Below, piece after piece: positions 51,196 through 59,682 of a stretch of DNA of 64,000 nucleotides. The translations under genes were made by a program, and so were the position numbers. The DNA comes from Azospira sp. I13 (GTDB lineage: Bacteria > Pseudomonadota > Gammaproteobacteria > Burkholderiales > Rhodocyclaceae): contig NZ_BFBP01000026.1 in NCBI RefSeq assembly GCF_003112695.1, forward strand, positions 1-64,000, read 5' to 3'. Under the pieces are notes generated by a model. The model made no database searches. It was not told the DNA's origin and worked only from the letters and a program-made list of their open reading frames with translations. How positions within the stretch are numbered: position 1 is the first letter of the stretch; each line of letters opens with the position of its first letter.

Positions 51196-52929
51196 TCAGT
51201 TCGTCTCGGGGACGCTCCAGCCCAGGTCCCGGTGCTTCGACAGGTGGCGCGGCGTCCAGGACTGGGGCGACTTGTGCACGAAGTGGTAACGGGCCACATG
51301 ATAGCTGGGGTCGAAGCCGTAGAAGTTGCGCTGCATGTGGGCCAGCTCCTCGGCGCGCCAGGCGGAGAGGGGCTTCTCGGCCTCGTCGGAGGCCCGTCGG
51401 GCGGCCTTCGCGGCCAGGCGCTGGGCCAGGTCCGGCGCGGCGGCCAGCTCGGCGGCGCGGCGCGCCACGTCCACGCGGAAGGCCTGCGGCGTGCCGGCCA
51501 GGGCAGCGTCGAGGAAGCCCAGGGCCACGCCCTCGTCGGCGGTCATGGGCAGGCGGTGCTGCATGATGGCCCGGGCCCCGTCCGCGCCGACCCGGGGCGG
51601 CAGCAGGTAGGTCCAGAACTCGGAACCGTAGAGGTTGCCCATGTTCTTGTAGTGGGGGTTGAGGATGACGCCCTGGCGGGCCCACAGCAGATCGGCAGCC
51701 CGGGCCAGGAAGCAGCCGCCGGCCCCGGCGTTGCCGCCCAGGGCGGCGATGGTGAGCTTGCCGGTGGCGCGGATGAGGGCCTCGGCCAGGTCGTCCATGG
51801 CGTTGATGTTGCGCCAGGATTCGTCGGCGGGGGAATCCGCCGCCTCGATCAGGTTGAGGTGGATGCCGTTGGACCAGAAGTCCCGCCCGCCCATCAGCAC
51901 CAGTACGGACGTCGGTCGTTCCAGGGCGAAGTGGAGGGCTTCCAGCAGCCGCTGACAGTGGCCGGTGCCCATGGCGCCGTTGTAGAAGTCGAAGTGGAGG
52001 AAGCCGACGGCGCCGGCCTCCTCATAGCGGATGTCCTGCCAGGTGGCGTGGTCGGCGGCGAACCAGCCGTCCAGGGGCGCTTCCGGGATCTCGGCCAGCC
52101 GCTCGGCGAAGGCCGTGGTGGCGGGCAGCTTGAAGGCGTGAGGGTAGGCTCCGCCCCGCTTCACATGGCCCAGCCACAGGGCGCCGTCCGCCGTGGCCCG
52201 GCACAGGGCGGTTTCGCGGCGGGTGATGATGGCGCCGGGGGTGCCGCGCAGCTTGGCTTCCGGCCAGGCGTCGTAGAGATGGCAGGGTTCGCCGAAGAGT
52301 TCGTCGAGCACGCCGGGAAAGCCGTCGGCGGCGTTGAGCTTGCGCAGCACGGTGGCGGTGTCGTCCCGGGACCAGTCGATGCCCCGGTCCGTCTGCCGCA
52401 TCAGGGGGCGCTCCCGGCCTCGGACCGCAGGATCGGCCGGGTCGGGGCGGCGGGGCGTGAAGCCGCCGGCCTGGAAACGCTCGATGGCTTCCAGGGAGGC
52501 GCGGCAGGCGGCCTCGGTCACTTCCTGGCGGTACACGCTGGCCTTCTTGCCGCCGCCCAGGGGGAATTCGGCGCTGGCCCAGACCGGGCCAGCATCCATC
52601 TCCTCCTCGGCCTGCAGCACGGTGACGCCCCAGGTCTCCTCCCCGTTCTGGATGGCCCAGTCCAGGGCCGAGGGGCCCCGGTCGCCGACGATGCCCGGAT
52701 GCACGATCAGGCACAGGTGCTTGGACCACAGTTCCTCGGCGATGGCCCGCTTCAAGAAGGGGGCCAGGATCAGGTCGGGGCGGAAGAGGGCGACGGCCTC
52801 GGCGGTGACCGAATCGGCAATGTCGAACTCCACCGACACCTCATGGCCCCGGGCCGTCAGTTCGGCGTGGAGGCGCTGGGTCAGGCTGTTGAAGGTGTGG
52901 GTGAGGAGGAGGATGCGCAGGGAAGCCAT
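51196..52929 (-). CDS. hoxX: Hydrogenase maturation factor HoxX/HypX
   Basis: Two-domain enzyme that, as known for HypX, makes CO for the NiFe centre from formyl-tetrahydrofolate under aerobic conditions. The N-terminal formyltransferase-like domain (about 1-250) has HPGIVGDRGPSALDWAI, and the C-terminal crotonase-like domain (about 260-540) shows GGNAGAGGCFLARAADLLWA. The length of 577 residues is normal. ATG 52929 has no Shine-Dalgarno and lies two bases after a hairpin (GGGCCGC/GCGGCCC). The presence of HoxX suggests hydrogenase use in air. Confidence 0.92.
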   Translation of the reverse strand: MASLRILLLTHTFNSLTQRLHAELTARGHEVSVEFDIADSVTAEAVALFRPDLILAPFLKRAIAEELWSKHLCLIVHPGIVGDRGPSALDWAIQNGEETWGVTVLQAEEEMDAGPVWASAEFPLGGGKKASVYRQEVTEAACRASLEAIERFQAGGFTPRRPDPADPAVRGRERPLMRQTDRGIDWSRDDTATVLRKLNAADGFPGVLDELFGEPCHLYDAWPEAKLRGTPGAIITRRETALCRATADGALWLGHVKRGGAYPHAFKLPATTAFAERLAEIPEAPLDGWFAADHATWQDIRYEEAGAVGFLHFDFYNGAMGTGHCQRLLEALHFALERPTSVLVLMGGRDFWSNGIHLNLIEAADSPADESWRNINAMDDLAEALIRATGKLTIAALGGNAGAGGCFLARAADLLWARQGVILNPHYKNMGNLYGSEFWTYLLPPRVGADGARAIMQHRLPMTADEGVALGFLDAALAGTPQAFRVDVARRAAELAAAPDLAQRLAAKAARRASDEAEKPLSAWRAEELAHMQRNFYGFDPSYHVARYHFVHKSPQSWTPRHLSKHRDLGWSVPETN

Positions 52930-52930
52930 A

Positions 52931-52951
52931 GGGCCGCAATTCTAGCGGCCC
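52931..52951 (-). promoter_or_regulatory. Hairpin directly before the hoxX start
   Basis: GGGCCGC-N7-GCGGCCC, seven perfect pairs, ends two bases before ATG 52929 on the minus strand. No purine-rich Shine-Dalgarno is in reach, so it may limit or control hoxX translation. Confidence 0.5.
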
Positions 52952-52980
52952 CGGGGCTTTTTTGACTTGATGTAACGCAA

Positions 52981-53886
52981 TCAGCCGAGGAAGAGGTCCA
53001 CCCCCAGCATCAGGGCGATGCCGCCGGCCAGGGCGCCGGAGACCTGGGGCAGGCCGCCCCGGCTCTTCAGTTCCGGCAGCATTTCGTGGAAGACCACGAA
53101 ACCCATGGCGCCGGCGGCGAAGGCCAGGCCCACCGGGTAGAGGGCCGGGTTGTCGCCCAGGACCGTGGCGGCGATCCAGGCCCCCACAGGCTCGGCCAGG
53201 CCGGTGGCGGCGCCCAGCAGCACGGCCCGCTGCAGGTTCATGCCGGCAGCGCCCAGGGCCAGGGCCACCAGCAGGCCCTCGGGCACATCCTGCACGGCGA
53301 TGGCCAGGGCCACCGGCACCACGGCCCCTGCACCGCCGCTGGCGGCGATGCCCACCGCCATGCCTTCGGGGAAGTTGTGCAGGAACAGGGCCAGGGCCAG
53401 CAGCAGGCCCCGGGAGGCATGGGTGGCCGGGCCATGGACGCCGCTGACGGCGTGGGCGTGGGGCAGGGCCTTGTCCAGGCCCAGCATCAGGCCGACGCCG
53501 GCGCCCAGGGCCAGCAGCACGGCCAGGGGCGAGGCATTGCCAAAGACCGGCGCGGCGGCTTCGATGGCGGGAATGAAAAGGGAGACGATGGCGGCGGCCA
53601 GCATCACCCCGGCGGCGAAGGCCATCAGCTGGTCTTCCCGGCGGCCGTTGAGCTTGCCGAGGAAAAGCATGGCCACGGCGCCGGCGGCGGTGGCGGCGGC
53701 GCCGGCCAGGCCTCCCAGCAGCGCGCCGATCATGGCGCTGCTGGCCAGGGCATCGCCCAGGGCGGCGGCCCCATGGGCGGCCAGTACCACCGAACCGGCC
53801 ACCGCCACGGCTAGGCCGGCCAGGCTGCGGACGGGGTGCCGGCCATGCAGGAGGTGGGCATCGACTTCATGGATGAGGGCAGACAT
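52981..53886 (-). CDS. ZIP-family metal transporter
   Basis: Divalent-metal permease with about eight membrane helices, 301 residues. ALFLHNFPEGMAVG and AVQDVPEGLLVALALG are the paired metal-site helices of ZIP proteins of the GufA type. It probably imports zinc, iron or possibly nickel. It stands upstream of hoxX on the same strand, with a 51-bp gap, so it could feed metal to hydrogenase assembly. ATG 53886 is the start; an AT-rich promoter area lies upstream. Confidence 0.88.
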   Translation of the reverse strand: MSALIHEVDAHLLHGRHPVRSLAGLAVAVAGSVVLAAHGAAALGDALASSAMIGALLGGLAGAAATAAGAVAMLFLGKLNGRREDQLMAFAAGVMLAAAIVSLFIPAIEAAAPVFGNASPLAVLLALGAGVGLMLGLDKALPHAHAVSGVHGPATHASRGLLLALALFLHNFPEGMAVGIAASGGAGAVVPVALAIAVQDVPEGLLVALALGAAGMNLQRAVLLGAATGLAEPVGAWIAATVLGDNPALYPVGLAFAAGAMGFVVFHEMLPELKSRGGLPQVSGALAGGIALMLGVDLFLG

Positions 53887-54240
53887 GGCGGGCTCCGGCT
53901 GCGTAGTGATCAGGGAATGAGGCCATTACAGCAAAGTCGATTTGATTGATCCAATGAATTGATGGAATTGTTTCAATAGTCAGGCGCAATAATATCGGGC
54001 TAGCCCTGCCGTCCCATGCCGTATGGCTATTTGGTGCCCGGGTGAAAAAAATTATCCACTGTCTTTTTAGGGGCTTAGGCCATTTTCTCCGGGGTTGAAG
54101 CGGTGCTTTATCACCTTCGTATTATTTTTCAAAGGGTTAGCTTTGGTTAGCATGGCTGCACTCTCACCGCATTGACGGGAGAGGCGTCAAAAAAACAAGA
54201 GTCGCTGTCTTCGCTGCTGTTCCTGGGAGGTTTGTTTCGC
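53887..54240. other. AT-rich divergent promoter region
   Basis: No gene. An unusually AT-rich stretch for this window (53935-54000 and 54045-54130). A possible plus-strand promoter is TTGAAG (54095-54100) and TATTAT (54120-54125) with a 19-base spacer. Direct repeats GGTTAGC occur near 54140-54158. On the minus strand, TTGGAT and TGTAAT 18 bases apart could serve the ZIP gene. Confidence 0.4.
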
Positions 54241-54453
54241 ATGCAACGCCAACGCCGTTCCGCTTCGTCCGAGACCACCGCGCCTCGCCGTCCCCGTCGT
54301 CCCAAGACCCCTTTTCTGGCCTCGGTCCGCTTTACCGATGGCACTCGTAATATTTATGAAGTCTCCAACGCCCAGAATGAAGCCGATGCCCGGCGCATGA
54401 TTCTGGAAGAACTGGAAAATGTGGTGGCGGCGATGATCGTCGTCCGGGGCTGA
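54241..54453 (+). CDS. Small basic-to-acidic unknown protein
   Basis: A 70-residue protein with a strongly basic N-terminal third (QRQRRSASSETTAPRRPRRP) and a beta-alpha-beta-like C-terminal part (FLASVRFTDGTRNIYEVSNA, then ARRMILEELENVVAAMIVV). I do not recognise it. ATG 54241 has GGGAGG upstream; a TTG at 54172 would lengthen it. It precedes the SulP gene by 78 bp on the same strand and might share its transcript. Confidence 0.6.
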   Translation: MQRQRRSASSETTAPRRPRRPKTPFLASVRFTDGTRNIYEVSNAQNEADARRMILEELENVVAAMIVVRG

Positions 54454-54531
54454 GCGCTTCCTTCCTGATTCCCCACCCCCGTGCCGGGATGCCCCTAGCG
54501 GCGTCCCCTCCCGGTTCTTTGCAGTGCCGCC

Positions 54532-56826
54532 GTGCCCCAGTCTGACGTTCTCCCTGCCGCCGCCTCTCCCCATTCCCGCTTGGCGCGCCTGCGCCGGCGC
54601 TTCGGTGGCCACTTGCGGGGGGATTGCCTTGGCGGCATGCAGGCCGTGCTCGGTGGCGTACCGGTAGAACTCAACTACGGCCTCATCACCCTGGCCCCTA
54701 TGGGGGTCACCTATGGCAGCCTGGGCATCATGCTGGCCTTCATGGGCTGCATCTTGGCCGGCCTCTTCGGCCCCCTGCTGGGGGGCACCCGGGGCGTCAT
54801 CAGCGGTTCCCGCCCCGGCATCGCCATTATCCTCGCCCACCTCATCGAGACCCTGCTGCGCCACCCGGACTTTCCCCTTGGTGCTCCGGGCACCGCGCCT
54901 GCCATCCTGCTGCTGTTGCTCAGTTGCTGTGCCCTGGCCGGGCTCCTGCAGATGGCCATCGGCGCCGCCGGCCTGGGGCGCGCCATCCGCTATCTGCCCT
55001 ACCCGGTGCTTTCCGGCCTGATGTGCGGCATTGCCTTGCTGATGCTGCTATCCGCCCTCAAACCCCTGTTCGGCCTGGACCGGCACGCAGCCTGGGCCGC
55101 CCTGGGCTGGGCTGATGTGCGCTGGCTGTCAGTGGTGGTGGCTGGTGCCAGCCTCTACCTGTCCTTTGCTCCGCCTCGCTTCCTGCGCCCGATTCCCCCG
55201 CCCATCCTGGCGCTGACGGGAGGTACGGCCCTCTATTACGCCCTCGGATTGGCGGCCGGCTCCGAATGGCTGGGCCCGACCCTGCCGGCCTTGAGTTTCC
55301 AGTGGCCTGGCCAGTGGCTGTCGGCCCGGGAAACCCTGCTACCCGATGCCCGCCAGTGGCTGGCCCATCTGCCGACCCTGCTGCCTTTTGCCGCCACCAT
55401 TGCCGTGCTGGCCTCCCTGGAAGCCATGCTCTGCGCCGTCAGCGCCGACCAGTTGTTGCACAGCCGCCACGACAGTCGCCGGGAACTGCTGGCCCAGGGC
55501 GGCGCCAACCTGGGGGCGGCCCTGCTCGGCGGCACCACCACCGCCGGGACGGCGGCCCGCTTGCTGGCCAATGTGCGAGGTGGTGGGCGTACCCCGACGG
55601 CTTCCCTTTTCTACGCCCTGGGGATGGCCGTCGTGGTACTGCTGGGCCTGCCCTGGCTGTCCCGGGTGCCGGAGGCGGTGACGGCGGTGCTGCTGGTGGC
55701 CATCGCCGTGGGCATGGTGGATGACTGGCTGCGCCGCCTGCTGCGGCAACTGATCGGCGGCCTGGGGCGTGGCGTGTCGCCGGCTGAGGCGGCCCAGCAT
55801 CGGCAACTCCTGGCCCAGGGCGGCCTGGCAGCTGGTGTGGCCCTGACGGCGGTATTCCTGGGATTGCTATGGGCGGTGGGCGTCGGCGTGCTGGCCGCCA
55901 TGGTGCTCTTCGTGCGCAACAACAGCCGGCCGGTGGTGGGCCGCATCAGCAGCGGCAGCCAGCGCCATTCCCTGCGGGTGCGCAGCGCCGCCGACATGCA
56001 CTGGCTGGAGACCTACGGCCGGCAGATCGCCCTCATGGAACTGCAAGGCAGTCTCTTTTTCGGCACGGCAGACCGTATGCAGCAGGCGGTGGAGCAGAGC
56101 TCGGCCCGCTGGGTCATTCTCGATTTCAGCGGCGTCAAGGAAGTGGATGCCACCGGCGTGCGTTGCCTGCAGCAGCTGGCCTCCCGCCTCGAGCGCCAGG
56201 GCTGCCATCTCCTGCTGGCCCGGGTGCCGCCGGAAAGCGCCGTGGGTCGTAACCTGCTGGGCTTTGGCCTGGCTCTCAGCCTGCCGCGCCAATACTGGTT
56301 CGCCGATGCCGATAGTGCCCTGGAATTCTGCGAGAACCTGCTGCTCGACGAGCGGGGCGGCGCTGCCACCCACGATGCGCCGGTGAGCCTGGATGACTGC
56401 CTGCTGGCCCGTGGGCTGTCGGTCACGGAGCTACGCTTGCTCGAATCCTGCATGGCCTGCCATACCCTGGCCCAGGGCAGTGAAGTCTTCGCCCAGGGCG
56501 ATGCGGGAGATGCCCTGTATCTGGTTAGCCGGGGGACCGTTTCCATCCGCCTGCCGGGCCAGGGCAGCCACAGTCATCGCATTGCCGCCTTTGGCCCCGG
56601 GGTGATTTTCGGCGAAATGAGTTTGCTGGAAGGCAAGCCCCGCTCCGCCACGGCCGTGGCCGACGAGGATGTGGAATTGTGGAGCCTCAGCCGCGACCGG
56701 CTGGACTGGCTGCAGGACAACCACCCGGGCGTGGCCGCCCGCCTGGTGCGCAACCTGAGTCTCGATCTGGCGGACCGCCTGCGTCTCACCACAGCGGCAT
56801 TGGGAGAGGCCCAGGCCACCCTGTGA
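54532..56826 (+). CDS. SulP transporter with STAS and cNMP-binding domains
   Basis: Anion transporter of the SulP/SLC26 family, 764 residues. The N-terminal membrane part (about 25-470) has ten or more helices, including SGSRPGIAIILAHL. A STAS domain follows (about 500-605: VILDFSGVKEVDATGVRCL). The C-terminus (about 630-755) is a cyclic-nucleotide-binding domain with the cassette FGEMSLLEGKPRSATAV. The triple fusion suggests transport controlled by a cyclic nucleotide. The substrate could be sulfate, bicarbonate or another anion. The start is GTG 54532. It converges with hypE. Confidence 0.88.
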   Translation: MPQSDVLPAAASPHSRLARLRRRFGGHLRGDCLGGMQAVLGGVPVELNYGLITLAPMGVTYGSLGIMLAFMGCILAGLFGPLLGGTRGVISGSRPGIAIILAHLIETLLRHPDFPLGAPGTAPAILLLLLSCCALAGLLQMAIGAAGLGRAIRYLPYPVLSGLMCGIALLMLLSALKPLFGLDRHAAWAALGWADVRWLSVVVAGASLYLSFAPPRFLRPIPPPILALTGGTALYYALGLAAGSEWLGPTLPALSFQWPGQWLSARETLLPDARQWLAHLPTLLPFAATIAVLASLEAMLCAVSADQLLHSRHDSRRELLAQGGANLGAALLGGTTTAGTAARLLANVRGGGRTPTASLFYALGMAVVVLLGLPWLSRVPEAVTAVLLVAIAVGMVDDWLRRLLRQLIGGLGRGVSPAEAAQHRQLLAQGGLAAGVALTAVFLGLLWAVGVGVLAAMVLFVRNNSRPVVGRISSGSQRHSLRVRSAADMHWLETYGRQIALMELQGSLFFGTADRMQQAVEQSSARWVILDFSGVKEVDATGVRCLQQLASRLERQGCHLLLARVPPESAVGRNLLGFGLALSLPRQYWFADADSALEFCENLLLDERGGAATHDAPVSLDDCLLARGLSVTELRLLESCMACHTLAQGSEVFAQGDAGDALYLVSRGTVSIRLPGQGSHSHRIAAFGPGVIFGEMSLLEGKPRSATAVADEDVELWSLSRDRLDWLQDNHPGVAARLVRNLSLDLADRLRLTTAALGEAQATL

Positions 56827-56877
56827 CACTCCGGGCCGGGCCTGGGCCGATAGGCCGGGGGACGCCCCGGCGGGGCA

Positions 56878-57924
56878 TCAGCAGATGCGCGGCAACTGTT
56901 CCCCGGTGAGCCAATCGACGATGCGCTTGCCGCCGAAGCCGGTGGTCATTTGCACGAAGTGGTGCGGATCCTCATGCACGCTGCCGACGATGGCGGCGCC
57001 GCTGCCCAGGGGATGGGCCTGCAGGGCCGCCAGGGCCTTGTGCCGATCTTCCCCGGCGACGATGGCGATGAGTCGTCCCTCGCAGGCACAGTAGAGCGGG
57101 TCCAGGCCGAGAAATTCGCAGGCGGCGGCCACCGCCGGCTGCACCGGGATGCGGGCCTCCTGCAGCATCATGCCGACGCCCGACTGGCGGGCGATTTCAT
57201 TGAGGGTGGTGCCCAGGCCGCCCCGGGTCGGGTCCCGCAGCACCTTCACCGCGATGCCGCTGGCCAGCAGGGCCGCCACCAGGCCGTGCAGGGCTGCGGT
57301 GTCGGAAACGATGGGGGATTCGAAGGCCAGGCTTTCCCGCTGGCTCATGATAGCCATGCCGTGGTCGCCGATGGGGCCGGAGACGAGGATGGCATCGCCG
57401 GGCGCCGCCCGGTTACCGGAAAGCGCGATGCCGGCAGGCAGCCAGCCGACGCCGGTGGTGCTGATGAACACCCCGTCGCCCTTGCCCTGCTCCACCACCT
57501 TGGTGTCGCCGGTGACCACTGGCACGCCGGCTTCCTGTGCCGCGGTCGCCATGGATGCGACGATGCGCTTGAGGTCGGCCAGGGGGAAACCTTCTTCCAG
57601 GATGAAGCTGGCCGAGAGATAGAGAGGCTTGGCGCCCATGACGGCCACGTCGTTGATGGTGCCGTGTACCGAGAGGCAGCCGATATCGCCGCCGGGGAAG
57701 AAGAGGGGGGAGACCACGTGGGCGTCGGTGGCCATCACCAGCCGGCCCGGACCCTCCGGCAGCGGCATCACCGAGCCGTCGTTGCCCTGGGCCAGGTAGT
57801 CGTTGCCCAGCAGGGGGGCAAACAGTTCGTCGATGAGCTGGGCCATGGCCCGGCCGCCGCTGCCGTGGCTCATGTCCACACGGCCGTGCTTCAGGTCCAG
57901 GGGGCGGATGTAGTTCTGTTTCAT
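56878..57924 (-). CDS. hypE: Hydrogenase expression/formation protein HypE
   Basis: Dehydrates the carbamoyl group on its C-terminal cysteine to make the cyanide ligands of NiFe. The protein ends in PRIC, the required tail. The early sequence HGSGGRAMAQLI is the ATP-binding motif of the PurM/SelD-like fold; NDVAVMGAKP and DPTRGGLGTTLNEIA are further landmarks. The length of 348 residues is standard. ATG 57924 begins the conserved part. It lies downstream of the HD-GYP gene in the hyp operon. Confidence 0.95.
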   Translation of the reverse strand: MKQNYIRPLDLKHGRVDMSHGSGGRAMAQLIDELFAPLLGNDYLAQGNDGSVMPLPEGPGRLVMATDAHVVSPLFFPGGDIGCLSVHGTINDVAVMGAKPLYLSASFILEEGFPLADLKRIVASMATAAQEAGVPVVTGDTKVVEQGKGDGVFISTTGVGWLPAGIALSGNRAAPGDAILVSGPIGDHGMAIMSQRESLAFESPIVSDTAALHGLVAALLASGIAVKVLRDPTRGGLGTTLNEIARQSGVGMMLQEARIPVQPAVAAACEFLGLDPLYCACEGRLIAIVAGEDRHKALAALQAHPLGSGAAIVGSVHEDPHHFVQMTTGFGGKRIVDWLTGEQLPRIC

Positions 57925-58006
57925 GGGGACTCGCGGGGTAGTAAGGCGCAGCGCGGCTGCGAGCCCTGTGTATAGCAGAAGATCGACGGCGGAGCGTTGA
58001 TCTCCG

Positions 58007-59605
58007 TCAGGCGGCCCGGGAGGTGGTTGCGCTGGCGGCTGCGGTGGCCGCGGCTTCCGGCGCCTGGCCCAGCAGCTGGGCGCGGACGCCGTGCCAGCTG
58101 CGCTCCAGGGCATCCACCACGTCACCGTCGAACTTGTGGCCGATGCCTTCCCAGAGAATGGTGAAGGCCTGATCCTCGCTCATGCCCGGACGATAGTGGC
58201 GGTCGGCGGTGAGGGCCTCGAAGACGTCGGCGACGGTGAGAATCTTGGCCATGAAGGGAATCTCGCCCGCCGTCAGGCCCCGGGGGTAGCCGGATCCGTC
58301 GAGATACTCGTGGTGGGAAGCGGCGATCAGGGGTACGTCCCGGTACTGACGGGCGAAATGGATGCGGTCCAGGATGCTGAAGGTGAGGGCCGGGTGCTGC
58401 TGGATGTGGGTGTATTCCTCCGTCGTCAGCTTGCCGTTCTTCTTCAGCACCTGGTCGTCGATGCCGATCTTGCCGTAGTCGTGCAGCAGGGCCGCCATTT
58501 CCAGCACCTTCAGCTCGTTGCCGGTGAAGCCCAGCTCCCGGCCGATGCCCACGGCGTAGGCAGCTACCCGGGTGGAGTGGCCGGCGGTGAGGGTATCCCG
58601 GGCGTCGATGGAGGCGGCCAGAACTTCCAGCAGGCTGTGAAACTGGCGCTCCTGGTCTTCCAGCAGCAGGGCGTTTTCCACCGCTACGGAGACCATGGAC
58701 ATGACGCTTTCCAGGGTCGCCCGGTCTTCCTCGGTGAAGGCCCCGTAATCCTTGTTGATGGCCTCTACCACGCCCAGGGTTTCGCCCTTGGCGCCCCGGA
58801 TTGGCGTGCACAGGACGGTACGGGTGCGGTAGCCGGAGCGGCGGTCGATGGTGGGATTGAAGCGGGGGTCCAGGGCGGCCTCGGCGATATTGGCGGTTTC
58901 CCCCGTCACTGCCACCCAGCCGGCGATGCCCAGGTTGAGGTCCAGGCTGATGCGCTCCCGGGCGATGCCGTCGCTGTAAAGGGCGCTGAGACGGCGGCCC
59001 CGCCGGTCCAGCACGTAGACCGAGGCCCGCTCTGCCAGGGTGGCATCCCGCAGGGCCTGCATGGCGGCAGCGGCCAGATCGGGGCTCAGGGTATCGGCCC
59101 GATAGGCCAGGGCCAGTTCCGAAGCCACTTCGGCGGCCTGCTGCTCGTCGCTGGCCAGGAAGCGGCCGGTGCGCTTGTTGATCAGCTGCACCGCGCCCAC
59201 CGCCTCGTCGTGGTCCAGCAGGGGTACCACCAGGGTGCTGCCGGTCTTGAAGCCGGTGAGGCCGTCGATGTGGGGATTGAAATGGGGGTGATCGTAGGCG
59301 TTGCCCACGTTGCTGGGGCGGCGGGTCAGCAGCACGGTGCCGACGATGCCCAGGCGCAGGGGCAGTACCAGTTCCTCTTCCAGCCCCGCCGCGAAGCGGG
59401 CCCGCAGGCAGCAATGGTCCGGGTCAAAGAGAAAGACCGAACAACGGTCCGCCCCCAGCAGGTCTGACAGTTCCTGCATGACCAGGGGCAGCAGGCGGTC
59501 GATGTCCCGCTCACCGCCGATGCGGCGCTGGATTTCCAGCAGTTTCTGGAAGCGGGCGTTCTGGTCCCGCAACAGCTCCAGCAGGTCGTCGTCTTCGTGA
59601 TCCAC
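58007..59605 (-). CDS. Double-GAF HD-GYP cyclic-di-GMP phosphodiesterase
   Basis: Soluble protein of 532 residues with two GAF sensor domains (about 20-165 and 180-335) and an HD-GYP domain (about 345-505): ALLHDYGKIGIDDQVLKK, HHEYLDGSGYPRGL and AVADVFEAL-type residues. HD-GYP enzymes hydrolyse c-di-GMP. The GAF domains could bind cyclic nucleotides or haem. The start GTG 59605 follows AAGGGG; longer frames run into hypD. It is placed inside the hyp operon, between hypD and hypE, which is not usual. Confidence 0.88.
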   Translation of the reverse strand: MDHEDDDLLELLRDQNARFQKLLEIQRRIGGERDIDRLLPLVMQELSDLLGADRCSVFLFDPDHCCLRARFAAGLEEELVLPLRLGIVGTVLLTRRPSNVGNAYDHPHFNPHIDGLTGFKTGSTLVVPLLDHDEAVGAVQLINKRTGRFLASDEQQAAEVASELALAYRADTLSPDLAAAAMQALRDATLAERASVYVLDRRGRRLSALYSDGIARERISLDLNLGIAGWVAVTGETANIAEAALDPRFNPTIDRRSGYRTRTVLCTPIRGAKGETLGVVEAINKDYGAFTEEDRATLESVMSMVSVAVENALLLEDQERQFHSLLEVLAASIDARDTLTAGHSTRVAAYAVGIGRELGFTGNELKVLEMAALLHDYGKIGIDDQVLKKNGKLTTEEYTHIQQHPALTFSILDRIHFARQYRDVPLIAASHHEYLDGSGYPRGLTAGEIPFMAKILTVADVFEALTADRHYRPGMSEDQAFTILWEGIGHKFDGDVVDALERSWHGVRAQLLGQAPEAAATAAASATTSRAA

Positions 59606-59682
59606 GGGAATCCCCTTCCCCAAAACATGCCCGGATTTTACCGGGGGACGGGTTTTGTGGCGATAGGACAAACCTAATAGAT

